Positions 9,206 through 17,521 are shown, counted from the first letter of the stretch. The stretch is 40,048 nucleotides of DNA from Candidatus Omnitrophota bacterium (GCA_903843285.1 CAIMPC010000064.1:1-40048); one strand, 5' to 3'. The notes: a model not told the origin generated them from the letters alone. Made by a program: numbers and translations.

Positions 9206-10354
9206 TTATTTGCTCCTTTTTATTATGTTGTATGTGTCCCTTGCTATCAGAAGTTCTTCATTCGTCGGGACGATTATAAATTTAACCCTTTTCGAAACCA
9301 CACCCTTAAGATCCTTCTCGATACGTTTTATTATCCACGGATTATTTTCACCTATGCCTGCGGTCAATATGACAGCGTCCAATCCATTCATCGCCGCCTG
9401 ATAAGCGCCTATGTACTTCTCGATCCTGTATATGAACATCTCTATCGCCGTCCTGGCGCGACGGCCGGAGTCTCCGCTATCTTTAGCGGCCTTAAGAATG
9501 TCGCGCATGTCGTTACTCACGCCCGACAGGCCCAGAAGACCGCTCTCCTTATTGAGAATATCGCTTATACGGTTCGGCGAAAGCTTCTCCCTGTTCATCA
9601 GATAGAATACTACAGCCGGATCGAGATCACCCGAACGCGTCCCCATCAGAAGCCCTTCGAGCGGCGTGAATCCCATCGTTGTATCGATGGATATACCGTT
9701 CTTAACTGCCGCCATGCTACAGCCGTTTCCGAGATGACACGTAACGAGCTTTAAACTATTCAAAGAGCGTTTCAGCACTTTTGCGGCCTGGGTAGCTACG
9801 AAGCGATGGCTCGTGCCATGAAAACCGTATTTTCGAATGCCATATTTCTTATAAAATCTGAAAGGCAGCCCGTACAGAAAGGCCTCTGGCGGCATCGTCT
9901 GGTGAAAAGATGTATCGAATACCGCTACCTGCGTTGTACCCTTAAATATCTTAGAGCATGCCTTAATCCCTAACAGTGACGGCGGATTATGTAAAGGGGC
10001 AAGCTCGCAATATTTCTCTATAGACTTTATGACACGGGGAGTGATCTTGGTAGACTCTTTAAACTCCTCGCCGCCATGCACAACCCTGTGTCCTATGCCT
10101 TCGATAAGACCGGTAGAATTTATGACCCCATTCTCAGGATGCGTGAGCGCATCAGCGATGATATTCATAGCCACATAATGGTCGGGGCATGACACATTCT
10201 CATGTAATTTTTTACCGTTACTCTGGTAAGTCAGGTTTGCGCGCGAGCTGCCTATCCTCTCGACAATGCCCCTGGCAACACACGACATCTTCCTGACATC
10301 AAAGAGCTGGTACTTTGCCGATGAACTACCGCAGTTGATAACTAATATTAACAT
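9206..10354 (-). CDS. ackA: Acetate kinase AckA
   Basis: 382 aa; interconverts acetyl-phosphate plus ADP with acetate plus ATP in the cytoplasm, so with Pta it allows substrate-level phosphorylation. Visible family motifs are NCGSSSAKYQLF at the N-terminus, VFDTSFHQTMP, GFHGTSHRFV, CHLGNGCS, GTRSGDLDP and TAGIGENNP. Its ATG shares one base with the pta stop (TAATG), so translation is probably coupled. It is slightly shorter than the usual ~400 aa, with no obvious missing motif. Confidence 0.98.
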   Translation of the reverse strand: MLILVINCGSSSAKYQLFDVRKMSCVARGIVERIGSSRANLTYQSNGKKLHENVSCPDHYVAMNIIADALTHPENGVINSTGLIEGIGHRVVHGGEEFKESTKITPRVIKSIEKYCELAPLHNPPSLLGIKACSKIFKGTTQVAVFDTSFHQTMPPEAFLYGLPFRFYKKYGIRKYGFHGTSHRFVATQAAKVLKRSLNSLKLVTCHLGNGCSMAAVKNGISIDTTMGFTPLEGLLMGTRSGDLDPAVVFYLMNREKLSPNRISDILNKESGLLGLSGVSNDMRDILKAAKDSGDSGRRARTAIEMFIYRIEKYIGAYQAAMNGLDAVILTAGIGENNPWIIKRIEKDLKGVVSKRVKFIIVPTNEELLIARDTYNIIKRSK

Positions 10355-11337
10355 TATGCCCTTACTGCCGTCGAGGCGACCGCATCAATAATGTCGTCGA
10401 CATTACAGCCTCTCGACAGATCACTGCAGGGCTTCGTGAATCCCATCAAAAGCGGCCCGACCGCTCTGGCATTGGCCAACCGCTGTGTAAGTTTGTATGA
10501 AATATTTCCTGAGTTCAGATCTGGAAAAATTAGCACGTTGGCCCGGCCCGCCACATCACTGGCCGGACATTTTATCTTCGCGACCTCCGGCACAAGCGCG
10601 CTATCCACCTGAAATTCTCCGTCAATGGATAGATTCGGGGCTATCTCCCTGGCTTTAGCCAACGCTTCTTTAACCCTATCTACGAGCTCGCCTTCGGCGC
10701 TTCCCTTAGAAGAATAGCTTAAGAATGCCACCCTCGGCGGTTTTCCCGTTAGCTGTTCAAATAATCTCGCGGACAGGACTCCTATACCGGCTAACTGCCT
10801 GGCATTGGGCTGAGGATTAACACCGCAATCGGCGAATATGAATACGCCATTTTCCCCGTACGGAGAATTTGGTACTTCCATAAGGAACGATCCGGCAACT
10901 ACCGCTATCTCCTTGTCTATCTTCAGGCACCTGAGGGCCCCACGAACCGTATCGGCCGTTGTGTGATTAGCGCCCGCTACAAATCCGTCGGCAAGGTCGC
11001 GCCTGACGAGCATCGCACCGAATATTATCCAGTCCTCTCTGACAGTCTTAGCGGCCTCTTCCGGAGTCATCCCTTTCGCTTTTCTAAGCTCATAATATTC
11101 ACTCGCTATGGCATCGATATCTTTATACTTTGCCGGATCTATTATCTCGAGATCCTGCAGATTCTTAGACTTTATCTTCGCCTTCACTTCATCTTTGCCG
11201 ATCAGTATTATCTTAGCTATTTTATGATCCAGTATGTAGTCCGTCGCCGCTATCGTCCTCGGGTCATCGCTCTCGGGTAGAACTATCTTCTTCCCTTTTT
11301 TTACCGCCTTATTTCTAATCTCGTCAATAATACTCAC
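10354..11337 (-). CDS. pta: Phosphate acetyltransferase Pta (short form)
   Basis: 327 aa, the length of the single-domain form without the N-terminal regulatory extension of the enterobacterial enzyme. It converts acetyl-CoA plus phosphate to acetyl-phosphate plus CoA. Recognised from KIVLPESDDPRTI, the GAMLVRRDLADGFVAGANHTTADTVRGAL block, FADCGVNPQP and FLSYSSKGS. Paired with ackA in a tight operon; the pair suggests acetate fermentation or acetate assimilation. It starts 10 bp after coaD. Confidence 0.97.
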   Translation of the reverse strand: MSIIDEIRNKAVKKGKKIVLPESDDPRTIAATDYILDHKIAKIILIGKDEVKAKIKSKNLQDLEIIDPAKYKDIDAIASEYYELRKAKGMTPEEAAKTVREDWIIFGAMLVRRDLADGFVAGANHTTADTVRGALRCLKIDKEIAVVAGSFLMEVPNSPYGENGVFIFADCGVNPQPNARQLAGIGVLSARLFEQLTGKPPRVAFLSYSSKGSAEGELVDRVKEALAKAREIAPNLSIDGEFQVDSALVPEVAKIKCPASDVAGRANVLIFPDLNSGNISYKLTQRLANARAVGPLLMGFTKPCSDLSRGCNVDDIIDAVASTAVRA

Positions 11338-11347
11338 AATCCGCCTC

Positions 11348-11842
11348 TCATATCTTTAGTTTTAATTTTTTCTTAAGCGCGACCGCGCACGCTTTCGGAA
11401 TGAAATTCGTCAGATCCGCCCCCAGAGCGCCCGCTTCTTTTATCAGCTTACTCGATACGTATGAATATTCCTCATGAGGCATCATAAATATCGTCTCGAT
11501 ATCACCGGCGAGTTTTCTATTGGTAAGCGCCATCTGAAATTCGTATTCAAAATCGGAGAGCATTCTTAAACCCCTGATCATCACGTTAGAGCCCTGCGCC
11601 TTCACATACTTCACGACAAGTCCGTCAAAGTCATCTACTACGACATTGCCGATATCCTTTACGGCATCCTTAATCATGGCGACACGCTCACTGACACTAA
11701 AGAGCGCGCCCTTAGGTTTGTCAGGGGCTACCGCGATAATTAACTTATCAAATATCCTGGAGGCTCGTTTTATGAGATCGATGTGGCCGTATGTGATGGG
11801 GTCAAACGTTCCCGGGTAGACTGCTATTTTGGTATTTTTCAT
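11348..11842 (-). CDS. coaD: Phosphopantetheine adenylyltransferase CoaD
   Basis: 164 aa, usual size. It catalyses the penultimate step of coenzyme A synthesis (4'-phosphopantetheine plus ATP to dephospho-CoA). The nucleotidyltransferase motif GTFDPITYGH is at residues 11-20, with RGLRMLSDFEYEFQMAL and EYSYVSSKLIKEAGALG further on. The start at 11842 lies within the last codons of rsmD (41-bp overlap), with a GAAGAG purine run just upstream. The rsmD-coaD pairing is a common neighbourhood. Confidence 0.97.
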   Translation of the reverse strand: MKNTKIAVYPGTFDPITYGHIDLIKRASRIFDKLIIAVAPDKPKGALFSVSERVAMIKDAVKDIGNVVVDDFDGLVVKYVKAQGSNVMIRGLRMLSDFEYEFQMALTNRKLAGDIETIFMMPHEEYSYVSSKLIKEAGALGADLTNFIPKACAVALKKKLKLKI

Positions 11843-12392
11843 CTCTTCTTCTGAATATCGTTATTACAGTATCCCCATACCTTCTCTCTTGGTCTAAGCG
11901 AATAATATTGAGATCTGCGGGTAAAATGTCCTTCTTAAAATGTTCCACCAGCACCAAACCGACGGGGGTTAATATATCATAAGAATTGACGCTAATCAAG
12001 CATTTTTTGGAAAGCTCTTTATAATAAGGCGGATCCATAAAAATAATATCGAACTTCTCACCTCCGGTCTCCAGCTTTGGCAGTACCTTAATAGCATCCG
12101 ACCTGATAACATTATAGGAGTCGTTGCCAACGCCCAAAGACTTCAGATTGGACACTACCGTCTCCACACATCTGAAGTTATTGTCCACAAAAGTCACGTA
12201 GGCGGCGCCTCTCGATATGGCCTCGATGCCGAAGGCCCCGCTCCCTGCAAATAGTTCGAGCACCCGGCATCCGGTTATATCACCCAGGATATTAAAAATA
12301 GCTTCCCGCACCTTGTCCTGTGTCGGACGCATCTCCACACCCTTTGGCATTGAAATAATCCGTGATCTATACTGTCCGCCGATTATTCTCAT
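11802..12392 (-). CDS. rsmD: 16S rRNA (guanine-966-N2)-methyltransferase RsmD
   Basis: 196 aa from ATG 12392 (MRIIGGQYRSRIISMP), which matches the family start and has GGGGAT close upstream; an in-frame extension to 12434 has no support. SAM-binding motif LELFAGSGAFGIEAISRGA and catalytic FMDPPYY are visible. It methylates G966 of 16S rRNA during small-subunit assembly. A C-terminal tail of about 19 residues beyond the usual YGDTVITIFRR overlaps the coaD start; it may be a by-product of that overlap. Confidence 0.96.
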   Translation of the reverse strand: MRIIGGQYRSRIISMPKGVEMRPTQDKVREAIFNILGDITGCRVLELFAGSGAFGIEAISRGAAYVTFVDNNFRCVETVVSNLKSLGVGNDSYNVIRSDAIKVLPKLETGGEKFDIIFMDPPYYKELSKKCLISVNSYDILTPVGLVLVEHFKKDILPADLNIIRLDQERRYGDTVITIFRRRDEKYQNSSLPGNV

Positions 12393-12446
12393 GTTATCCC
12401 CAGCATCTCCTCCGTCATTAAGACTGCGCCACAATTGCGAAACACT

Positions 12447-12515
12447 GTCATTCTGAGCGAAGCGAAGAATCTATGCCTAATAGATTCTTCGGCCCATTCT
12501 GGGCCTCAGAATGAC
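12447..12515. repeat. 69-bp palindromic repeat element between recG and rsmD
   Basis: Perfect terminal inverted repeats GTCATTCTGAG / CTCAGAATGAC, with an inner palindrome (GAAGAATCTA ... TAGATTCTTC) and a small GGCCCA/TGGGCC hairpin. The 35 nt at 12481-12515 are the exact reverse complement of 13151-13185 inside recG. The element fills most of the gap between the recG stop and the rsmD start. Confidence 0.95.
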
Positions 12516-12526
12516 GAGGATAATCG

Positions 12527-14701
12527 TTACGCATGCACCACACCGATCTTATCCTTAAATCTGGCCACAAGCGCCGCCTTAAGTAACCTATGGTGTTCCT
12601 CTTTCAATTCCGGATCCCGCCCCACGAGATCAAACGCCTCTCGCCGGGCCCGCTCCATTATTCCAAAATCCTTCAGGATATTTCCGAACCTTATCTCCGG
12701 CAGTCCGTGCTGGTGAGTCCCAAAGAATTCTCCGGGCCCGCGTATCTCGAGATCTGCCTCAGCTATCCGGAAGCCGTCGAGAGTCTCCTCGATAGCCTTC
12801 AGCCTCTCGGCCGCGTCGTCTGTCGTAGGATTTGCCAGCAGTATGCAATACGACTCATGCTCTCCACGCCCCACCCTGCCGCGCAATTGATGTAGCTGGG
12901 ACAGCCCGAAGCGATCAGCGTTCTCTATAAGCATAACGGTGGCATTAGGCACGTCTATGCCGACCTCTATGACTACGGTCGAAACGAGAACCTTGATATG
13001 GCCCTTCTTAAAATCCTTCATGACCATCTCTTTATCTTTCGGTGCCATCTTGCCATGCAATAATCCGATCCCGTATCCGGAAAAGACTTCATTCTTAAGC
13101 TTTTCGAATGTCTCGGTCACATTCTTAACCTTGCTTATGCTAGACATAGCGTCATTCTGAGGCCCAGAATGGGCCGAAGAATCTACGACTCTTAGATCCT
13201 TCGGCTTCGCCTCAGGATGACATGATTCGCATTTTGCAACGCTCGCTTCACCTATCTTAGGGCAAATTACGTACGCCTGCCTGCCCTTTTCGAGCTCTTC
13301 CCTTATAAATCCGTAGACCTTATCCCTCTTTGCCTCATCCACTAAGTATGTCGCAATCGGCTTTCGTCCTTTCGGCAGTTCTTTTATTACGGATATATCG
13401 AGATCTCCATAGACCGTAAGCGCAAGCGTTCTGGGTATGGGTGTCGCGGTCATGGCCAGGATGTGCGGCTTATCTCCTTTATATTTTAATATTGCTCTCT
13501 GATCTACACCGAATTTATGCTGTTCATCGACTACGGCAAGACCCAACTTATTAAATTCAACACCTTCCTGTATTATGGCATGAGTTCCGACCACAATATT
13601 GACTCTGCCTTCTTTTATGTCCGCGTACAGCCTGCTCTTAGTCTCAGAATTTATTCCACCCACCAGGAGCGCCACACTTACGCCCAAAGGCATCAGCATT
13701 TCACTAAGTCCGATGAAATGCTGTCTCGCCAGGACCTCGGTCGGAGCCATTAAACATCCTTGGAAATCATTCTGCACCGTTAGTACCAGCGCATGGGCAG
13801 CCACTATCGTCTTACCGCTTCCCACGTCACCCTCCAACAACCTATTCATAGGCCTCTCGGACGACATGTCGCGCTGTATATCCGCAATGGCCTTTCTCTG
13901 TCCTTCCGTAAGCTCAAACGCTATCGTCTTCCTGAACTCCAACATCAGCTCACCCTCAGTGCTATGTTTTAACCCTCCGGCATCCCGGCTGGTGGACTTC
14001 TTCATGGCAAGGGCTAATTGCAAAATAAAGAATTCCTCGAAGACTATGCGCCTGTATGCCCTCTCGAGATTCTCGAAAGAGACCGGGAAGTGTATATTCC
14101 TGAATGCAAACTTAGCATCGACCAGATGCTCACGCGCGATTATATATACGGGCAATCGCTCTTCCATTAACCTGGAACATTGGGACACAACCTGAAATGC
14201 GAGACTGCGCAGATATTTCGAAGAGAGCTCGCTCGTCGCAGGATATATCGGTACGATACGTCTCATATGGGGTGACTCTGCCCCATCTTCCTTTAATATC
14301 TCATATTCGGGACTTATTATCTGGACCCGATCGAGCCTGTCAACCTTACCATAGAGAACCACCTTAGCGGATTTAATTATGTAGTCCTTAAGATACGGCT
14401 GGTTGAACCAAACAGCATGGATGAATCCACTCTTATCCGTCACCATCGCCTGAAACATCAATCGTCCGGACTTCGTGCGGCGCACTGAAGTAGAGATTAT
14501 TTCGCCCTCTATCGCCTGGGCCTGGCCCATCTTCAGCTCGCGTATCATCACAATCTTAGATCGATCTTCGTATCTTGACGGAAGATAATATATTAAGTCC
14601 TCGGCCATCATAATGCCAAGTCGCGCCAGATCATCACTGCGTTTCGGACCGACCCCCTTAAAGTACCTTACGGGAGTGCTTAAACTATTTTTCTCTTGCA
14701 T
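12527..14701 (-). CDS. recG: ATP-dependent DNA helicase RecG, with an in-frame repeat insertion
   Basis: About 724 aa from ATG 14701 (MQEKNSLSTPVRYFKGVG), with AGGTG about 8 nt upstream; the longer frame to 14770 would overlap rpmB. RecG remodels stalled replication forks and branched DNA. The N-terminal wedge/OB region is followed by the helicase motifs: LLEGDVGSGKT (Walker A), VVDEQHKFGV, TATPIPRTLAL, VVIEVGIDVPNA and HQLRGRVGRG. Between YVICPKIGEAS and the next conserved block (GIGLLHGKM), a 71-bp palindromic element (13151-13221) is translated in frame as roughly HPEAKPKDL...SSAHSGPQND, near residues 494-517. The motifs on both sides are intact, so the protein is probably functional with a surface loop. 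Confidence 0.96.
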   Translation of the reverse strand: MQEKNSLSTPVRYFKGVGPKRSDDLARLGIMMAEDLIYYLPSRYEDRSKIVMIRELKMGQAQAIEGEIISTSVRRTKSGRLMFQAMVTDKSGFIHAVWFNQPYLKDYIIKSAKVVLYGKVDRLDRVQIISPEYEILKEDGAESPHMRRIVPIYPATSELSSKYLRSLAFQVVSQCSRLMEERLPVYIIAREHLVDAKFAFRNIHFPVSFENLERAYRRIVFEEFFILQLALAMKKSTSRDAGGLKHSTEGELMLEFRKTIAFELTEGQRKAIADIQRDMSSERPMNRLLEGDVGSGKTIVAAHALVLTVQNDFQGCLMAPTEVLARQHFIGLSEMLMPLGVSVALLVGGINSETKSRLYADIKEGRVNIVVGTHAIIQEGVEFNKLGLAVVDEQHKFGVDQRAILKYKGDKPHILAMTATPIPRTLALTVYGDLDISVIKELPKGRKPIATYLVDEAKRDKVYGFIREELEKGRQAYVICPKIGEASVAKCESCHPEAKPKDLRVVDSSAHSGPQNDAMSSISKVKNVTETFEKLKNEVFSGYGIGLLHGKMAPKDKEMVMKDFKKGHIKVLVSTVVIEVGIDVPNATVMLIENADRFGLSQLHQLRGRVGRGEHESYCILLANPTTDDAAERLKAIEETLDGFRIAEADLEIRGPGEFFGTHQHGLPEIRFGNILKDFGIMERARREAFDLVGRDPELKEEHHRLLKAALVARFKDKIGVVHA
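13151..13221. repeat. 71-bp palindromic repeat inserted in frame within recG
   Basis: Ends are GTCATTCTGAGG and CCTCAGGATGAC (one mismatch as inverted repeats). Inner arms are GAAGAATCTA and TAGATCCTTC, with a CCCAGAATGGG mini-hairpin. The first 35 nt are identical to the inverted copy at 12481-12515, about 640 bp away. The recG frame stays open through the element. Confidence 0.95.
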
Positions 14702-14724
14702 CTGCGATACACCTATGTTATCAT
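14696..14724 (+). promoter_or_regulatory. Possible rpmB promoter
   Basis: TTGCAT (14696-14701), a 17-nt spacer and TATCAT (14719-14724) lie upstream of rpmB in the 50-bp gap divergent to recG. The -10 is a 5/6 match, the -35 only 3/6. GGAG at 14738-14741 is the rpmB ribosome site. Confidence 0.4.
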
Positions 14725-14751
14725 CACATTTCAAAATGGAGTAACAAAAAA

Positions 14752-14982
14752 ATGTCAAAAATATGTGCAATATGCGGTAAAAAACCTGTTGCCGGCAGAA
14801 CTATCGTCCGACGCGGTATGTCTAAGAAAAAAGGCGGCGTCGGCTTAAAGATCACCGGTATAACAGCCCGTCGTTTCATGCCTAACCTGAAGAATGTCCG
14901 CGCGATAGTTAATGGCACACCCATGAGATTATCCGTATGCGTCAAATGTCTTAAGGCAGGTAAGGTTAAAAAAGCAACCTGA
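14752..14982 (+). CDS. rpmB: 50S ribosomal protein L28
   Basis: 76 aa beginning MSKICAICGKKPVAGRTI, with the second Cys pair in SVCVKCLKAGKVKK, so the zinc-binding form of L28. The central GITARRFMPNLKNVRAIVNGTPMR is characteristic. It is one of only two plus-strand genes in the window and is divergent from recG, a neighbour seen in other bacteria. GGAG lies 10 nt before the ATG. Monocistronic as far as can be seen. Confidence 0.98.
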   Translation: MSKICAICGKKPVAGRTIVRRGMSKKKGGVGLKITGITARRFMPNLKNVRAIVNGTPMRLSVCVKCLKAGKVKKAT

Positions 14983-15035
14983 TTTTAGCACAAAGATAAC
15001 TTTATTTCAAAATAAACTAAATGGAAAACTATAAA

Positions 15036-15080
15036 GGGGTTGTCCCAACGCGTCTTTTACCGTTGACTGGGACTGTCCCC
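15036..15080. repeat. GGGGAC/GTCCCC-family palindromic repeat
   Basis: GGGG-TT-GTCCCA pairs imperfectly with TGGGAC-TG-TCCCC, with nested AACG/CGTT. It lies in the 187-bp gap (14983-15169) between rpmB and the XRE regulator; I see no other feature there beyond the regulator's leader. The inner stretch CCCAACGCGTCTTTTACCG resembles 39978-39996. Confidence 0.7.
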
Positions 15081-15169
15081 TATTTAGTAATAGTTTTTGT
15101 CGATCTTGCGATAGTACATTATTGACAAAAAATAGAGCCATGGTAGAGTCACTTCAAAAGGAGCGGCAA

Positions 15170-15721
15170 ATGAATATAGGTGAACTAATTCGAAAATTAC
15201 GTAAAGAGAGAAAGCTGACTCTTTTCGAACTATCCAATAAATCGGGCGTAGCTCTGGCCACATTGAGCCGCATGGAGAATGGCAGAATGACCGGCACTCT
15301 CAATTCACATATGAATATCTGCCGTGCGCTCGAAGTGGCGCTTCCTGATTTATACAGAGACCTCGTGGCCGCTGACAGAATAGTCGAGGTGCAGTCAGAA
15401 AAAGCCAGAGCCGATGTCTCCATCCATGACAATACGGCCACGCTGGAGATGCTCGCCGCAAATTCATTAAGCAAAAAGATGATGCCGATGATGATTAAGA
15501 TCTCGAAAGGCGGACAAGCTCGTGCGGCAGAGACTAAGATAGGAATTGAGAAGTTTATATACGTTCTAGACGGTAAGGTTGAAGCCTATATAGGCAAGGA
15601 AAAATACGATCTCAATAAAGGTGACACGCTATATTTCGAGTCGTCAGTAGCGCATCACTTTAAAAATCCCGGAGAATTGGAAGCGCGATTAATATCGGTA
15701 GTCTCTCCCCCTACGCTATAA
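15170..15721 (+). CDS. XRE-family transcriptional regulator with C-terminal cupin domain
   Basis: 183 aa from ATG 15170 (MNIGELIRKLRKERKL), preceded by AAAAGGAGC at about 6-nt spacing; the TTG-initiated extension to 15122 lacks such a site. The helix-turn-helix (about residues 4-58) contains TLFELSNKSGVALATLSRMENG. The C-terminal half (about 95-180) is a cupin barrel with KFIYVLDGKVEAYIG, LNKGDTLYFESSVAHHFKNPG. Members of this architecture usually sense a small ligand through the cupin and repress nearby genes. The target is unknown. It is convergent with the HD-GYP gene. Confidence 0.92.
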   Translation: MNIGELIRKLRKERKLTLFELSNKSGVALATLSRMENGRMTGTLNSHMNICRALEVALPDLYRDLVAADRIVEVQSEKARADVSIHDNTATLEMLAANSLSKKMMPMMIKISKGGQARAAETKIGIEKFIYVLDGKVEAYIGKEKYDLNKGDTLYFESSVAHHFKNPGELEARLISVVSPPTL

Positions 15722-15745
15722 TAAATCTATTTAAATAGATTTATT
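15720..15745. terminator. Perfect 26-bp AT palindrome between convergent genes
   Basis: AATAAATCTATTT followed directly by its exact complement, starting on the XRE stop codon and ending 13 bp before the HD-GYP stop. It has no loop and is nearly all A/T, so it would be a weak stem. A bidirectional terminator is the simplest reading; a protein-binding site is possible. Confidence 0.4.
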
Positions 15746-15758
15746 AAAACTCAAGTGA

Positions 15759-17159
15759 TTAAGACCCATCGTCCATATCATTAAAATGTTTCTGCTTCGC
15801 GACTGTACTAATATTTCCTTTTTCGAAGGCCAGGAGAAATGCACCCACTATTACAGGATCGAATTGGGTGCCCGAGCACCGTTTCAGTTCCTCTAAAGCA
15901 TCCTCAATACTTCTCTCTTTTCTGTATGCTCTATTGGTGGTCATAGCGTCAAAAGCATCTGCTACGCCGATTATGCGAGCAACCAGAGGTATATCATTAC
16001 CTTTTAGACCATCCGGATATCCCGAACCATCATAGCACTCCTGATGAGCGCGGACCTCCCTGGATACGTCGCGCAATTCTCTGATGGGACTAAGTATAGT
16101 GGCTCCTATTATGGAATGCATTTTTATCTCTTCATATTCCTCGGGAGTTAATTTATTATGTTTATTTAGCAGGCGATCCGGAATGCCTATTTTTCCGATG
16201 TCGTGCAAAAGAGCCGCTATCTGTAAAGTCTCCCTAAAATTGCTATACTCAGCTATCTCCGGAAGCCCATGAAGCTCTTTAGCTATCGCGAGCGAGTAGC
16301 TTGTAACCCTCTCCGTATGGCCATGCGTATAGGCATCTCTTGCATCTATAGCAGCCGCTAATGCTATAGCAGTATGAATAAATATACTATGCTCTTTAAG
16401 ATACAGATCTTTTATCTCCTCCACCTTCTGGTGTAAATTTTCTATGAGCTGTGCATTAGCTATAGCCATTGCGGCATTGTTTGCCAGGGTCATGAAGAAA
16501 CCCATCTCCTCGCGTGTAAATGGCTCCCCGCTTATTTTTTCACCGAGAACCAGTATACCAAAAAGTTCTCTCTTAAAATAGCACGGCACACATATGCTTG
16601 CCCTCATAAGATCCATCTGCTTTTTTATGAGAAGGATGTTATCGTAAAGCTGAGGCTGTTTTTCCAGTACATCTCTACTCCTGAGAGAAATGATCAGATC
16701 CTCGTACCTGAGTATTCCCGTCTCTGATATAAAGTAACTCTGTTTCTGGCTGAATATGCTTATGAGTGGATTGTCTACCGCTAATCTCACGAATCCTATA
16801 GGGATTTTTAACCCATCCGACCCCTTAGAATCTATAAGTACATATGATTTCTTATTTTCTTTATACAGGAGAACTGCTGTGTGCGTAACTCTTAACTGTT
16901 CGTCAATGGTTTTAACTATCATTTTAATAAGATGTTCGGGTTTCTTAAACCTTATCATCGTGCGGGATGCATTCTCCAGAAATGTCTGATAAGTTGACCT
17001 CTGTCCCGTTATGGGTTCGGGCGGCGTCTCCGGACCAACCGATGACTCCTTTCCATTGATCGAGGATGGGGACTGCGCGAGACCATCACCTGCTGTCCCC
17101 TTACCCACAAACCACTCCTGCATCTTCGCCCAGCTGGGCGCCTTTTTATCAGCGCTCAT
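15759..17159 (-). CDS. GAF and HD-GYP domain protein (probable cyclic-di-GMP phosphodiesterase)
   Basis: 466 aa. The N-terminal ~50 residues are a low-complexity linker, followed by a GAF-like sensor (about 75-240), a short coiled region, and an HD-GYP domain with HDIGKIGIPDRLL and HQECYDGSGYPDGLKGNDIP. HD-GYP enzymes hydrolyse cyclic-di-GMP. Here the usual HHE metal-site motif reads HQE, a variant whose effect on activity I cannot judge. Its ATG overlaps the upstream receiver stop by 4 bp, making it the apparent output of the kinase-receiver operon. The linker contains an in-frame GGGGAC-type inverted repeat. Confidence 0.93.
   Translation of the reverse strand: MSADKKAPSWAKMQEWFVGKGTAGDGLAQSPSSINGKESSVGPETPPEPITGQRSTYQTFLENASRTMIRFKKPEHLIKMIVKTIDEQLRVTHTAVLLYKENKKSYVLIDSKGSDGLKIPIGFVRLAVDNPLISIFSQKQSYFISETGILRYEDLIISLRSRDVLEKQPQLYDNILLIKKQMDLMRASICVPCYFKRELFGILVLGEKISGEPFTREEMGFFMTLANNAAMAIANAQLIENLHQKVEEIKDLYLKEHSIFIHTAIALAAAIDARDAYTHGHTERVTSYSLAIAKELHGLPEIAEYSNFRETLQIAALLHDIGKIGIPDRLLNKHNKLTPEEYEEIKMHSIIGATILSPIRELRDVSREVRAHQECYDGSGYPDGLKGNDIPLVARIIGVADAFDAMTTNRAYRKERSIEDALEELKRCSGTQFDPVIVGAFLLAFEKGNISTVAKQKHFNDMDDGS
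17068..17100. repeat. GGGGAC/GTCCCC inverted repeat within the HD-GYP coding sequence
   Basis: GGGGACTGC (17068-17076) and GCTGTCCCC (17092-17100) are near-perfect inverted arms around 15 nt. On the minus strand it encodes part of the linker, about residues 20-31 (GKGTAGDGLAQSP). It resembles the intergenic repeat at 15036-15080. Confidence 0.65.
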
Positions 17160-17521
17160 ATATCTTCTCCCAGGTTTCTTTCGACTGCGTTTTCCAGATA
17201 ATCTAACATCAGTGGTTTTAATATGTAATCAGCCGCCCCCTGCCTGGATGCCTCGTCCATCTTATTCTGATCTTCCGTCGCCGTTACCATAATCACTTTC
17301 TGCTTCTTATTAATCTCCCTCAGATGTTTGAGCGCAGCTAACCCGTCCATACCCTTCATCTTAATATCGAGTAATATTAGCTCGGGACTTTCTTTCCTGG
17401 ATAACTCTATAGCATCCTCACCGCTCAATGCGATCAGGACTTCATACCCCCTCTCCTGAAAAAAGTTCTTCACAAAATCACAAATATCCGATTCGTCATC
17501 CACCACTAAGATCTTATGCAT
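17156..17521 (-). CDS. Stand-alone response regulator receiver (CheY-like)
   Basis: 121 aa from ATG 17521 (MHKILVVDDESDI), with AAGGA about 7 nt upstream; the in-frame start at 17551 lies inside the preceding gene and is less likely. Single receiver domain: acidic pair DD at 8-9, phospho-acceptor Asp52 in LILLDIKMKG, T/S in MVTATED, and Lys in YILKP. It has no DNA-binding or enzymatic output domain, so it probably acts by protein contact, for example on the adjacent HD-GYP protein. Confidence 0.93.
   Translation of the reverse strand: MHKILVVDDESDICDFVKNFFQERGYEVLIALSGEDAIELSRKESPELILLDIKMKGMDGLAALKHLREINKKQKVIMVTATEDQNKMDEASRQGAADYILKPLMLDYLENAVERNLGEDI

Noticed and set aside
12435..12716. 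Plus-strand frame starting MRNTVILSEAKNL
   Set aside because: It is the translation of the palindromic repeat running into the antisense of recG; no ribosome site and no recognisable protein.
14724..14945. Minus-strand frame overlapping rpmB
   Set aside because: Antisense to L28, which is unmistakable.
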